Below, piece by piece: positions 48,425 through 60,005 of a stretch of 64,000 nt of DNA (positions are counted from its first letter, which is position 1; every line of letters starts with the position of its first letter). A program made the position numbers and the translations under genes. The DNA comes from Rostratula benghalensis (Eukaryota; Chordata; Aves; Charadriiformes; Rostratulidae): positions 5,644,276 through 5,708,275 of the forward strand of contig VXAI01000019.1 of the NCBI GenBank assembly GCA_013399305.1. The letters run 5' to 3'. Below the pieces are notes generated by a model. That model was not told the DNA's origin and ran no database searches. It saw only the letters and a list, made by a program, of their open reading frames with translations.

Positions 48425-51127
48425 TTGCTGTTAAACACAGCCAGCAGATGTCAAAAAAACCTAACCAAACCAAACCAAAAAACAACCAACAAATAAGACA
48501 TTGCCAATTTTAATAGATTTTAAAATTTTTTTCTTTACATCTCAATTGCTGCATCTTTGAAAGAAACACTTAGGAAATATGCACAACTCTCAGTACCAAA
48601 TCAAACTAAGTAAAGCATCTCAGTTTATGGTTCATTCCTAAGTTTTGAAATAATTTGAAGCCACTGTTGAAAGATGGAAAACACCTACACAAAATATTTG
48701 CATCATTAATTGTGTTAAGGTCTGTAAGCTCAGTGAATGCATTGTCAACGTGAAATCCTACAAAGTATTTGTATTTAAGTTGTTATTTGCCAGATGCCCA
48801 TTGTCTCTCCCTAATACGCTCACACTTTGAATTGTGTGCTGAAAATGGGAAAATTTCCAATTAATTGCTTGTCTCTTTATACTAAGATCATTAAAGCTTA
48901 TTGTTCATTATTTTTTATTGGAGGGGGAGGAGGGAGGAAGAGGGCAGGCTCTCTCTGTTTTTCAGAGACAAACAGGAATTAAAAAAAAAAAAAGGAAACA
49001 AATGGATTTTTGGAAGACGTACACAGCTGTACCATACACATGCTGCTAAACCTGCTCTCAGATATGTGCTTAATCTTACAACTGTGAGGAGTCTAGTGGC
49101 TGGAACCAAATTACACATACAGTTTTCAAGGTCATGGAGTTAAGTCTACGAGTTAGCCCATCGCTGTGAAAAAATTGCCCTGTGTGCTGAATGATTTACG
49201 TTCCCATACTCCAATTTTAAATAAGCTTTGACAACACACCTTAGAGTGATTAGTCCGAATCTCAGAACTAGGGACAAGTAGGAAAAAACCCACATTGTTT
49301 GTAACATACTGTATGGAAACTATCTATAATTACCATAGCTCTTTCTTTCACGGCTATTTAATTGCCTCCCATAATCATTTACAATCCACATGCAGCTGTG
49401 CATTCTATACAAAAAAAAAAGAGAAAAAGTCTTGAACAGAATTGTATGAAAATGTCCAAAGCACTTAATAGAAAGCCCCTAATATTTTCATATCTTGCTG
49501 TTCAGGTCCCTATGGTGCCTCTCAAGAGTTTTCCAAACACACTTTTTCACGGCCACAAAGCAAACCTAATAGACAACACAGATTAAGATTTATGACAAAT
49601 TTCCCCTTTTTTAGAAGTTGTATTAACAAACAACTACATAAAGAACACATAATAGCAAGCTTATTTAGCGTAAAAAATACTTGTCAGTGAAGCTCCACTG
49701 GTGCGTAATGCTTTGAAACCGGTGTTTCAAACAGAGAAAACAATCACAAATCACAACCTTCCACAAAAGATACATCATGTAAACTATGGCTTGAAGCACT
49801 CCCTTGGGAAATGTAAACTATTTACATATATAAAAATTTACCTTTGTATGCCAAAATAAGCCTGTCTCTCCCAGCCTTGGGAATCTTTATATCATTTTAT
49901 ACACTTTCTTCATTTTTTTTCCTCCCAGCGGGCACCAGCAGCAGTTGATGGAGGAAGAGGAGGGTGTCCCCCCCACATCCTCCATAGCAGCTCAGGGTTT
50001 GCTGCAATCCCAACGCCAAGCTTAGAGGAAAAGGGCTGCAAACGTCCTCTCCTCCCTCTCCAGGAACTCCTCAGGTCTCACTGCCAACCACTGGATTTCA
50101 CTCGGGCAAAGAGGAGAAGGATTTCAGAAATAGAACCCAATGGACTCGTTAAGAAGGTGTCTTTTGTATTAGGGTTTTACAGAGCTGCTGAATTCAATAT
50201 CCCTCACTGCTTCCCATGAGAAGCTCACTCAGTTTACAAGACCATGTGCCTTCTCATTAGTGATCTCCAAACTTTCTCTGCAAGGCCAATAATCTGAATG
50301 ATCCCATTTTGATTGTAATCTGAAAAGAGTAACACCATGCGTAGCTACTGTGCGTCATTTTTTGAGCAAAATGTGACTTTTAAGTTTTTCTACCAGCTTG
50401 TTGAGAATAGAGTTGGAGACAAGACCAGTTACATGGCCCTTTTCTTCCTTCCTTCCTTCCAAATGCAGTGATTGGCAAAACAGCAAATATTTTACAATAT
50501 GTATGTTAGAAGATCTTCTTAGCTTATAATGTCACCTTAAAAAACCCCCATAATCTACTTTATACACACACAGAGCAAGACAGGTACACCCTGCCAAAAA
50601 AAAAAAAAAAAGGTAAGGTAATTGGATAATTGCAAGAGGACACAGGAATTCTTACATCCCCAGTTTTATAGATGCTGTCTTCTAACCCCTCCAAACTATT
50701 TTAGAATATTAGGAAGTCATGAGAATGCAAAAACCAATAAAAGCATGAGCATAGAGACCAACTAATGGGAAAGTCTGAATTCACCCTGTGGAAGGATTTT
50801 CCTATTATTATTTTTTTTCTCCCCACTGTCCCAAAAATTTGATGATACTTGAGAACAATGTCCTGGAAAAAACCTGTCAGACAACTCCATCAGGGACAAG
50901 AGGTGCAGGTCCTAGACTCCAGCTTAGCTCCGTAGCTCATTGAGTTGCAATGATCAAGTTCAGATTTCTAAAGAATAATAGTAGTTGTCAAGAAATGTTA
51001 AAGGCAAAGTTAAAGGCATCTATACACACACAGACACACACACTAGATACATAGTACTCCATTGATGTAGTAGAAAACACTCAAGTGTCTGTAAAAGCTC
51101 TCTCAGATCTTCCAAATTCCTAGAATC

Positions 51128-51164
51128 TTTTTTTTTTTTTTTTTTTTTTTTTTTNNNNNNNNNN
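51128..51164. other. Poly-T run ending in a 10-base assembly gap
   Basis: Twenty-seven Ts (51128-51154) lead directly into ten Ns (51155-51164). The gap length is nominal, so the true distance here is unknown. Any open frame crossing it is meaningless. Confidence 0.95.
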
Positions 51165-52954
51165 AAGGAGACCTATGACAAGATTCCTTGCAAGGCAGGC
51201 TCCAAAAATGTAAGTTGCTATAATACATTATATTAACACTATTAATAGCAGGAACAAAACACTCACGTTTCTGAATCAAGTCAAAAAGAGCAACACTTAA
51301 GAAATAACTAAAAAAACCCAAAATTGAAAACTTAGAGGCAAGTGAAGGTTTTTCACATGCAGAAAGTATTTTGTTTAGCTTAAATAGCATATTTATCTAA
51401 CACACAATCTTGCTGGGTTACAATTGTGTACTGCTCATTATTTGAGGCACACAGAATAAAAACAACTATCGTATCCACTGGAAAAATATCTCCATCTCCA
51501 TACTTCCAAAATAAAATTTACTGCTTATAACTTCTTCATAATATCAGACTTTTCAAATCTAATTGTGTTTTGTTTCAAATGCTGTGTATTTATCAAATCT
51601 TCTGTTCACAACAATTGCTCTAAAGAACTCACCTATTCCATATTACACATTTTCATTTACAGCAACTTCCAGAAAGTAGCGAATTTTACAAGGAATGTAT
51701 TGATTCCAAGATAATAATAGATGGTAGCTGTGTGATCTAAGTAGTTTTTCTTCAGAAAAAGGATCAAGTGATAAAGTAGTGTTGTGATTTGTAAAGGTCA
51801 TGTGCTGGCAGATCAAATCAATCTTAATTTTGAGAATGGTGTAAGGAAAAAAAAAAAAATTCAATTTCTAAGTGTGGGATCTTATCAATGCCTAGCTTTA
51901 AAGAGACAACCATAACCATAGCTCTAATTAAGATATTTTGATGAATCCGCTGTATTAATTCCTACTTCTAAGGTGGAAAACATCGTGTTGAGAATTATCT
52001 GTTTGCAGCAAGATTAACTTTCTGCTCAGGTGTCTACTATATTCCCATCAACCCCAGCTGCAGAGATTTTTTCCAATATTGTATTACTTTTACTACTAAT
52101 AGAGAAATTGCACACATAAAAAAAAAAAAAACCGAAGCAGACAATTCAACAAAATCTATTTGCATTTGGATTTAATCTATTTAACAATGCTCTGCAAAGT
52201 GCATCTTGAACTTTGGAGAAAGCTTTTAAAACAAAATCTATAAGCTCAAAAGAGAAATTCAGTACAAGATAAGCAAAAGACAGAGTCCTGGTCTACCTCA
52301 TCATCCCTGCACAAATATGTTTCAAGCTGAAATGCATTCATTTGTTCTGCGAGTTGGAAGACTAATCCCAACAAGAACTTGTCCTAATAATTACCTGCCT
52401 GCAGGGTGGCTACTAACGAGATACAAAATTACATCTAAACAAAACACACTTTCAGACCTCTGCATATTTCTACAATATTACAATACTGTACATGGTAGAC
52501 AAAACACAAAAGTGGAAAAGTGTTTCAACAAAATGGAAATTCTAAACTTTCAAAGAACAAAGGAGACATCAAGGTCCCTCAAAGGTTTCTGGGGAAAATT
52601 TGACTCTTGTATGTGAAAATTCGCTAACCTTTTGTGAAGGTTTGGAGAGAATTAACTTCAAAACATAATACCCTTCAGAGCTACTCTCTGGTCAGTCAGT
52701 GAAGTCTAAGTGAATTTGTCACAATGTGTAAAAACCAGTTTGGTAGGAGTTGATTTTTCCTTAGTTCTCATTTGAGGTTAAAACATTTTGACTGAGACAA
52801 ACACAAGCCTCTGAATACGCTGTGACCTTTGCATAACTGATCACCTCTTTTCAAGCTTGGCAGCTGTAGCCAGTGACAAAACACTAATGAACAATTTGCC
52901 CACATTCAAAAAAAACCCTCCCAAATGCTTTAACACCTGACATTTAGGAGACAA

Positions 52955-52989
52955 AAAAAAAAAAAAAAAACCCACCTTTTTTTTTTTTG
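52955..52989. repeat. Poly-A run facing a poly-T run
   Basis: About 18 As, a short CCCACC spacer and 12 Ts: complementary runs able to pair as a hairpin, as at 21298-21392. Confidence 0.85.
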
Positions 52990-53156
52990 GCTGGAATCTG
53001 ACTGTGGGAACTACTGCATGTCTGAAGCATTAGATCAGATCCACACATGTGAGACACTGTCAACAGAGGTAAGGCTGAAGTTCAGGGCTGGAGCTCTTGT
53101 TGCTGTTTAGCTCTATGGGTTTCATGCAGCACTATGGCTTGGGAGTCATCTTCTCA

Positions 53157-53325
53157 TCTCATGGAATGGTTAGAGTTGAAAGATCATCCGGTTCCAACCC
53201 CCTGCCCTGGGCAGGGACACCTCCCACCAGACCAGGTTGTTCCAAGCCCCATCCAGCCTGGCCTTGAACCCCTCCAGGGATGGGGCAGCCACAGCTTCTC
53301 TGGGCAGCCTGGGCCAGGGTCTCAG
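53157..53325 (-). mobile_element. CR1 LINE 3' fragment
   Basis: Reverse-oriented CR1 3' end. The plus strand has TCATGGAATGGTTAGAGTTG, then CCTGCCCTGGGCAGGGACAC and CTCCAGGGATGGGGCAGCCA. It is the same subfamily type as the copy at 36605, and the two share the CTGGGCAGGGACACCTCCCA region in opposite orientation. Confidence 0.9.
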
Positions 53326-56300
53326 CTCTTGCACCTTGCTTGTCTGACTGGCTTCCAGCCAGTCTGACTGAAAGCTTCCAGCTTCCACTGCACTGCACAA
53401 AGACAAGGTCTTGTTTTCAGAAGAAGCATCAGCAGCTTCTATCTCTCAGTGGTTCTGTGTAAGTACCTAAGAATGCAAAACATCTTGATCGAGCAGACCA
53501 CCCCCTTGAATGTAAATGCAAGCTGGGAATGAGTTTTAAATTGGAGAAGACACTGAAAGGGATGGGAATCAGTGCAGAAAGTAGTCATAAGGAGCTTGTA
53601 GACTACATCTTGAATAGTTTCCTTCAACACGAGAACAAACCAAAATTAATGACAATCCACTCAATTTTTATCTTGGGCCTGGAAGATATCTGTAACCGTG
53701 ATTTAGAGGTCGTTCTCAGCAAAGAAACTTCAGGGATGAAAACAAGATAGAGTAACCATTGATTTAAAGACAAACCAAAATCAGCTGCAGCCTTAAAAAT
53801 GTGAGCAGTCACAGCACTAAGCATCCAAGCTTTATACAGAGGAACGTAGAAGCAGTACGTAAGGCGTGCTTTATTCTTCATCACTAGACCTCTAGAACTG
53901 CCAGTCTTCCCCCCAAGAGATTGCCTGAAATGCTCGACAAGCCAAAGACCTCAGCATTAGTCTTGGTACTGTAGAAATATCCTAAACAGCAACCACAGCA
54001 GAGGGAGTTTGGGGTTTGTTATTCTCCAAAATCTGAAGGGCCGTATCCAGTATCATCTATGAATCACAGTAAGCGCACTCACACGTCAAAACCTAACAAA
54101 TGAAAACAACCCCAAACAACTTAATTTTAAAGCTTTAAGAAAATTATCTACTCAAGTAACATGATAGAGTAGCTGGAAGAAAAAAGACTAACAATTGTTT
54201 TGAAGCCATATATATGACACAAGCGCTCCTACTAAAACACACTTGGCTTGTGCAACTAAGATCTGTGCTAAAACAAAAGGAAAACACTGAAGGCAAAATA
54301 CATGTGGTGCCGTATTTAGATTTGAAGTAAGAGAGAAGGGTTTCACATTGATCCCTAAAATTAATTGGAAGCTGGCTGAGTTACAGGACACTAAGAAGAA
54401 GAATGAATGCTGCTTTCACACTCAGCGGATACAAAGAAAGACTAGAGAGAAACAAAACCATCAAGAAGACACGAAGGAAGTTGAGACCACAAGGTGCTAA
54501 CCCCCCCCTGCCAGCATTACGTGTAACAAATGAGATTTTCAGGTAGAGGTAAAGGTATCAGTTGAGAAGTTCAGGATCAGAAGTGATACCGGGGTTATTC
54601 AGGGAAAGTTCTAAATAGCAACTCTACAGGCAGAACCGTTGATTTGTCCCCAGGAGAAACACATCCACGCGAAGTATTTAGAGGGAAAGTCAACACAAGC
54701 AGGCAAAGAGAACAGGGAGGAGTCATTAAAGGTGTCGAGAAATATGTACAGCCGAGAATCACGAGCACATAACTGTCACTTAGCAGCATCGCTTCGCCAT
54801 GGTATATAGGAAAGAGCAGATGGCCAAGAAGTGACCCTTGAGAGAGGGACTCGAGAGGGCAAGGGTCTTCTCACATAAGAAGTGAACAAATGCACACCTT
54901 CTTTTGTTTGGGTTTCTTCTAAGAGACGTGTAGAAAAACATCCACAATAAAAAGACAGGGCAGGCAGTTGGCCGAGAGATTTGTAGACGTGTGCTGGTTA
55001 TACAAGGAGGAGAAAATGAGAGAAATAAAACCTGCACCCAGAGACTGCGCCGAGCTCCTCAGGGCAGTCACCGTTATCCTCAGCCAGGTCACTCTCAAAT
55101 ACAAATTGCTTAACGAGCGTTTTGGAACAGGCTATGAGTAAGGTTTAACTGAGCATCCTCTCTTTTCACTACCAAAAGAAATCATGATAAAAATGTTCCT
55201 TAGCCAGAGGATTTTATATCAGGCCTTTTATAGATATGACATTTAAAACTTTTATTAACTGAACAATCTAAGCCAACTCTTACAAAGCAAAGCAGCAGGC
55301 AGGCAAGCTCGCTCCAGGTATTGGGTACATTTACCCATTTATTTAAATTATCTAACTACATAGAATTGTAAAGTGAAAAATATCACTTGTCAGCACATAT
55401 CAGCTATAATTGGTGCTGTACATTTCACGAATAAACCAAAATTGAAGACTCTATAAGCGTCTGACTAACTAGCAGCTCAGTCTATGCCAAACTTTCTTCT
55501 CTCAGAGCCTGACCAGCTTCTAGGTTATGCCCTTGCTTCTTTCAAACTAAGGATTTAACAGAACAGGCTTCTTGCTTGAAGAAACCAAGTTGTCACCATA
55601 GGAAACACGATATAAATGGTTAATAAGTATATATTGGTACAATGATATACAGTATAATTGGTATAGTAATTGTATGGAATGATTAATGAGAAAACAGAGT
55701 GATAGAATCAGCCTGCTCAAACCTACTCAAAACAGAAAGACAATACTATATTTTAAGAAAAGTCTTAACTAACAGCAGTTTTTTAAAAACTTTTTTTTTA
55801 AATTATCTAGATAGTGGTTAAATATTGGCGGATGCATAATTCCACAGCTGGGAGAACAGCTTTAGGTTCTGAGCTTCATAGAACTCTCACGACATCTATT
55901 TATGGTGGGTGTGTGTTTGTTACATCCTTCATGTGGGCTGGAGGTGAAAACGGGAAAGGCCTCTCCAGTGTTGTAGTTTTTACATGAATTTAGCAGAGGC
56001 CATTTAACAAGCAGGCTGGGTAATCTGAGAACTCCTGCATCCTTTTGCCAAAGCTTTGCCTTTCAAACAAATAAGAAAATAGAATATCAGAAGCTGCCTT
56101 TTGGTTACTGAGAGCAGGAAAATGGGAATGAGAAAGAAAACTAGGAAGACGAATAAATGAAGATTAAAATGTTTTAAATTACAATGATGCATCATATGCA
56201 CAGCGTTGCAGAGCACATAAAAACCTAACACCCTAATATGATTACATTGAAGTGTTCTATCAGGATATGCACGTGATATATTGTTGTGATTCAAACCATT

Positions 56301-56878
56301 TTATTTCTGTTGAAGCAGCTCTGCAGCTTTAAAACCCGCTGCAGTTTTGCGCGTCTGCTGCCTTTTACGTTCTTCAACAGCAAATAACAGATTCTGCTGA
56401 ATATTTACTCACTAAGCAGCCTGGCAGAACTTGCAAACCTCGATTTTATTGTAAGATTGTAACTCTGCATACGAGTTCCCAGACCTTCTGCTCAGCATCA
56501 CGGCACCAAGAGCTAGAGTAATCTCGAGCAGAATTTTCGTTCAATTGATTTTTCTCACTGGCAAAACTCCTCTGCTTAAAAATCTTGATGATTTGAAGCA
56601 CCTGTAAATTGCTAATGTTCAGTACACAAAGGACATCTCTGCTGCATTGTCAGATTGAAACTCAGCAGATAAAATAGAAATACAGATACTTTGCAGAAAT
56701 AGATATTTATATTTTACAGGACAGATTTCTAATCCTGTTTCAACTGGTAAAGACAAGCACGTGTTAACTACTTATGGAAAAACCTACCATTCGACATATA
56801 AATAAATGTTCCAATACATACACTACATATATCAATATATATATATATCAATACATACACTATATATGCTTTATATAT
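53326..56878. other. Intronic stretch without recognisable genes
   Basis: No repeat family, RNA gene or exon was recognised. An AT-rich TATA/CATA patch lies at the right end (about 56815-56880). Confidence 0.55.
56815..56878. repeat. AT-rich (TA/CATA)n low-complexity patch
   Basis: Repeated ATATAT and ATACATACACTATATA units directly precede the CR1 copy at 56879. Similar CATATATATA sequence resumes after it (about 57316-57345), so the CR1 probably inserted into an AT repeat. Confidence 0.8.
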
Positions 56879-57315
56879 TGTCCAGAGAAGGGCAATGGAG
56901 ATGGTGAGGGATCTGGAGAGTAAGCTTTAGAGAGGAGCAGCTGAGTGAGCTGGGGGGGTTCAGCCTGGAGAAGAAAAGGAGGCTGAGGAGACCTTCTCCC
57001 TCTCTTCATTCCCCGAAAGGAGGGTGCTGAGAGCTGGGGGTCGGTCTCTTCTCCCAAATCACAGGCAACAGGACAAGAGGAAATGGACTCAAGTTGCACC
57101 AGGGGAGGTTTAGATTGGAGATCAGGAAACATTTTCACACTGAAAGGGTTCTTAAGCACTGGAATGGGCAGCCCAGGGAAGGGGTTGAGGCACCATCCCT
57201 GGAGGTTATTCAAAAGATAGGTAAACATAAGTGATTGGTGACATGGTTTATCAGAGTTGATGGTTGGACTAGATGATCTCAAAGGTCCCTTCCAACCCAG
57301 ACAATTCTAGGATTT
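56879..57315 (+). mobile_element. CR1 LINE 3' fragment inserted in an AT repeat
   Basis: It runs from TTGTCCAGAGAAGGGCAATG through TTCAGCCTGGAGAAGAAAAG and GGCAGCCCAGGGAAGGGGTT to GATGATCTCAAAGGTCCCTT and an ACAATTCTAGGATTT end. It is 5' truncated at about 435 bases. The antisense 140-codon frame is a shadow. Confidence 0.9.
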
Positions 57316-59254
57316 CACATATGCCATACACATATATATATTATCAAGTTACACACGTAGCTACTCAGATACAATACACTAAGAAACTTCCCAGTGTAAG
57401 TAGATAAACAAATGAATGCATGAATGAAAAGTGCTTATTTTCAAATTTTAAACATTGCAGGTTTCCAAGCCAAACATGAAAGCTGGGAATGTAACATATT
57501 GCTCTGAAAACACTGAATAAACCAGCAGAAAGGGGAAAGTTTGTTAAAAGCATAGTGTGATATGCCACAATTGGGACAAGTAGTTTTGCCAGTGTTTGAA
57601 AAGCAGCTGCACAACGACAACAAAAAAACAAAACCAACAACTAACCCTGCAACCAAACAAAGGTTTCTCTTTGTCAGATGCCATTTCACATCATCTGATC
57701 TCGAGCAATCAAAAGAACAGCTCAATTATCTTAGCTTGCTTTCTCAAATCACGCTGGAGTAAGATCACAACTTGTAAGAAATGTAAGGAATATGTGGATG
57801 AATGTTTAGTGTTAACAACCATTTTATATTCAAACTGAAAAGGTAAAGCAGAACTAAGAGTACATTTAACATCTTTTCACTGATTTTATTTACAGTGTTT
57901 ACTGGGGATAAAAACATCCACGTAACATACGTGGATTTACTATTAGTATACCACAATTCTCCAGTTGCCTTTCAGATATACTAATACTGGTCTCAAAGAA
58001 CCCCTCAATCTAACCCCCCTATTTTGTACCAAAGGATTCCACAGCTACAAAGACATTGAAGAGTCTCTTCTTCCATGAAAAAGGCTTAAGAAAAACTGGG
58101 GATGACAGAGGCTTCTCTCTTCTCTTCTCTTCTTCAGTGACTTTCATGAAGTTCTACTGTTCATTAACTGACCTGCCCAGGGGGGAACAGGCTGTTTTCT
58201 GGACAACTGACCAACTAACAGCACTTAAAAGGAATCATCTCAAATACAACCCATCTTTCACATCCCATCACTCCCTGCAGAAGAAGAGCAAATGATGCCA
58301 CAGTCCTGAAAGCTTTAACTGAGGAATTGCATGGATAAGTGTACTTTTCTCGTTTGTCTAGTGTTTGGTTTTAATCAAAAAACTTTCTGTCAAAACAAAC
58401 TGGGAAGTTGATGGCAATGTGATTCTGTTCCTGTACCACAACATTCACTAATTTCAGTTATTCAAAGAGAGCCTAACTAGCTTGAAAAAATAAATACATT
58501 GGTAAGGAACAAACAATCACATAATAAATAACATTAAATAAAATACTAAAAAAGAAGAGGGAAATAAAACAGAGGCTAAGAGGAGAACAGCATTTTCAAG
58601 GGAGGAAAGCAATCCACGGACAGAAATCTCCTTTAATAACCACGTTTGCCAGAAAGCATGGGATTAATTATTGATCCAATATACATAATGTATTCACAGA
58701 CCTCAAATAACAGACTTTACTACCTGGCATTTCAGGGACAGTTGTTGAAGTACACTGATTGTAAGCATAAATGTTCATATTATGAAACAGGCAGATGGTC
58801 TGCTTCACCAGAAACATTGCAGTCTGACATTTGTTATCAATTGTACTGATTTAATACTAATGAGAGTAAATGGAGACAGATTTGCAAAAAATCTGTCTCT
58901 CAGGAAGATGTATGTGTGCCTTTAAAAAAAATCTTTTAGTTCAGATAGATCATACCAAGAGGAATAATGATAAATTTTAATATACAGCACCACTCCTGAC
59001 ATTTGCGCAGAGCTTTCAGGCCAGTAACCAAAACCTACAACTACAGGAGAATAAATTTATTGAGGGGGAAAAAAAAAAGCAGAAGTAGTGCTTCAGGATC
59101 TCTGCCATAGCAACAATCAAATAAATTAAGATTAAACTTACTTTTTATGATATTATAAAATACTATTAAACCCATTACCAAGCCTTTTATTCACATGAAG
59201 GGCGATCACAAGATAAGCACAGCAAAGGGTGTGCTCTCAGATGCTGAGGTGCTG
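57316..59254. other. Intronic stretch without recognisable genes
   Basis: AT-rich, with the tail of the AT repeat at the left end, an A/C-rich patch near 57615-57660 and ordinary sequence otherwise. Confidence 0.55.
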
Positions 59255-60005
59255 GTGCTGGGCAAAGTGTCCTTGGTGAGCAGGGGAAGGGACAGAGGCC
59301 ACCAGGCTCCCACCACCATGACCCGTGCCGTCTCTGCAGAGAGTGACCTGGGAGTCCTGGTGGGCAACGAATTGCCCATGAGGAAGCAACGTGCCCTTGT
59401 GGTCAAGAAGGCCAATGGTCTCTTGGGTTGCATTTAAAAAAGCGTGGGCAGAAGGTCAAGGACATCACTCTCCCCCTCAACTCTACCCTGTTGAGGCCAC
59501 ATCTAGAGCATTGGATCCAGTTCTGGGCTCCCCAGTTCAAGAAGGACAAGGAACTGCTGGAGAGGGTACAGCAGTGGGCTACAAAACGATCAAGGGACTG
59601 AAGTATCTCTCTGATGAGGAAAGGCTGAGAGACCTGGGGCTGTTTAGCCTGGAGAAGGGAAGACTGAGGGTGGAACTCATCAATGCTTATCAATATCTAG
59701 AGGGCAGGAGTCAAGAAGATGGGGTCAGTGGGGCCTAATGACAGGACAAGGGGCACTGAGCACAAACAGGAATTCAGGAAATTCCATCCGAACATGCAGA
59801 AAAACTTCTTCACTTTGAGGGTGGCAGAGCCCTGGCAGAGGCTGCCCAGAGAGGTGGTGGAGTCTCCTTCTCTGGAGACATTCAAACCCCACCTAGACAC
59901 CTTCCTGTGCAACCTGCTGTGGGTGGTCCTGCTCTGGCAGGGGGTTGGACTGGATGATCTCCAGAGGTCCCTTCCAAATCCTGCCGTTCTGTGGTTGTGT
60001 GAAGC
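59255..60005 (+). mobile_element. CR1 LINE 3' fragment with part of ORF2
   Basis: About 750 bases of CR1. Recognisable parts are AGAGTGACCTGGGAGTCCTG, AAGCAACGTGCCCTTGTGGT, GAGGCCACATCTAGAGCATT, CTGTTTAGCCTGGAGAAGGG, and the 3' end GACTGGATGATCTCCAGAGG with TCCCTTCCAAATCCTGCC. It is the longest of the less decayed copies. The 203-codon antisense frame at 59697-60308 is partly a shadow of it. Confidence 0.9.

Larger units (their letters stand above)
47666..53156. other. Intronic stretch without recognisable genes
   Basis: Contains a (TTAAAAA)n patch near 48397-48424, a (TTCC)n patch near 50443-50460, a 16-base A-run near 50597-50612, the poly-T/gap at 51128-51164 and the A/T pair at 52955-52989. 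The part at 48700-48900 is complex and repeat-free, a candidate conserved element. Confidence 0.5.

Noticed and set aside
51103..51390. 95-codon frame spanning the poly-T run
   Set aside because: It reads through the assembly gap and a homopolymer, so the frame has no meaning.
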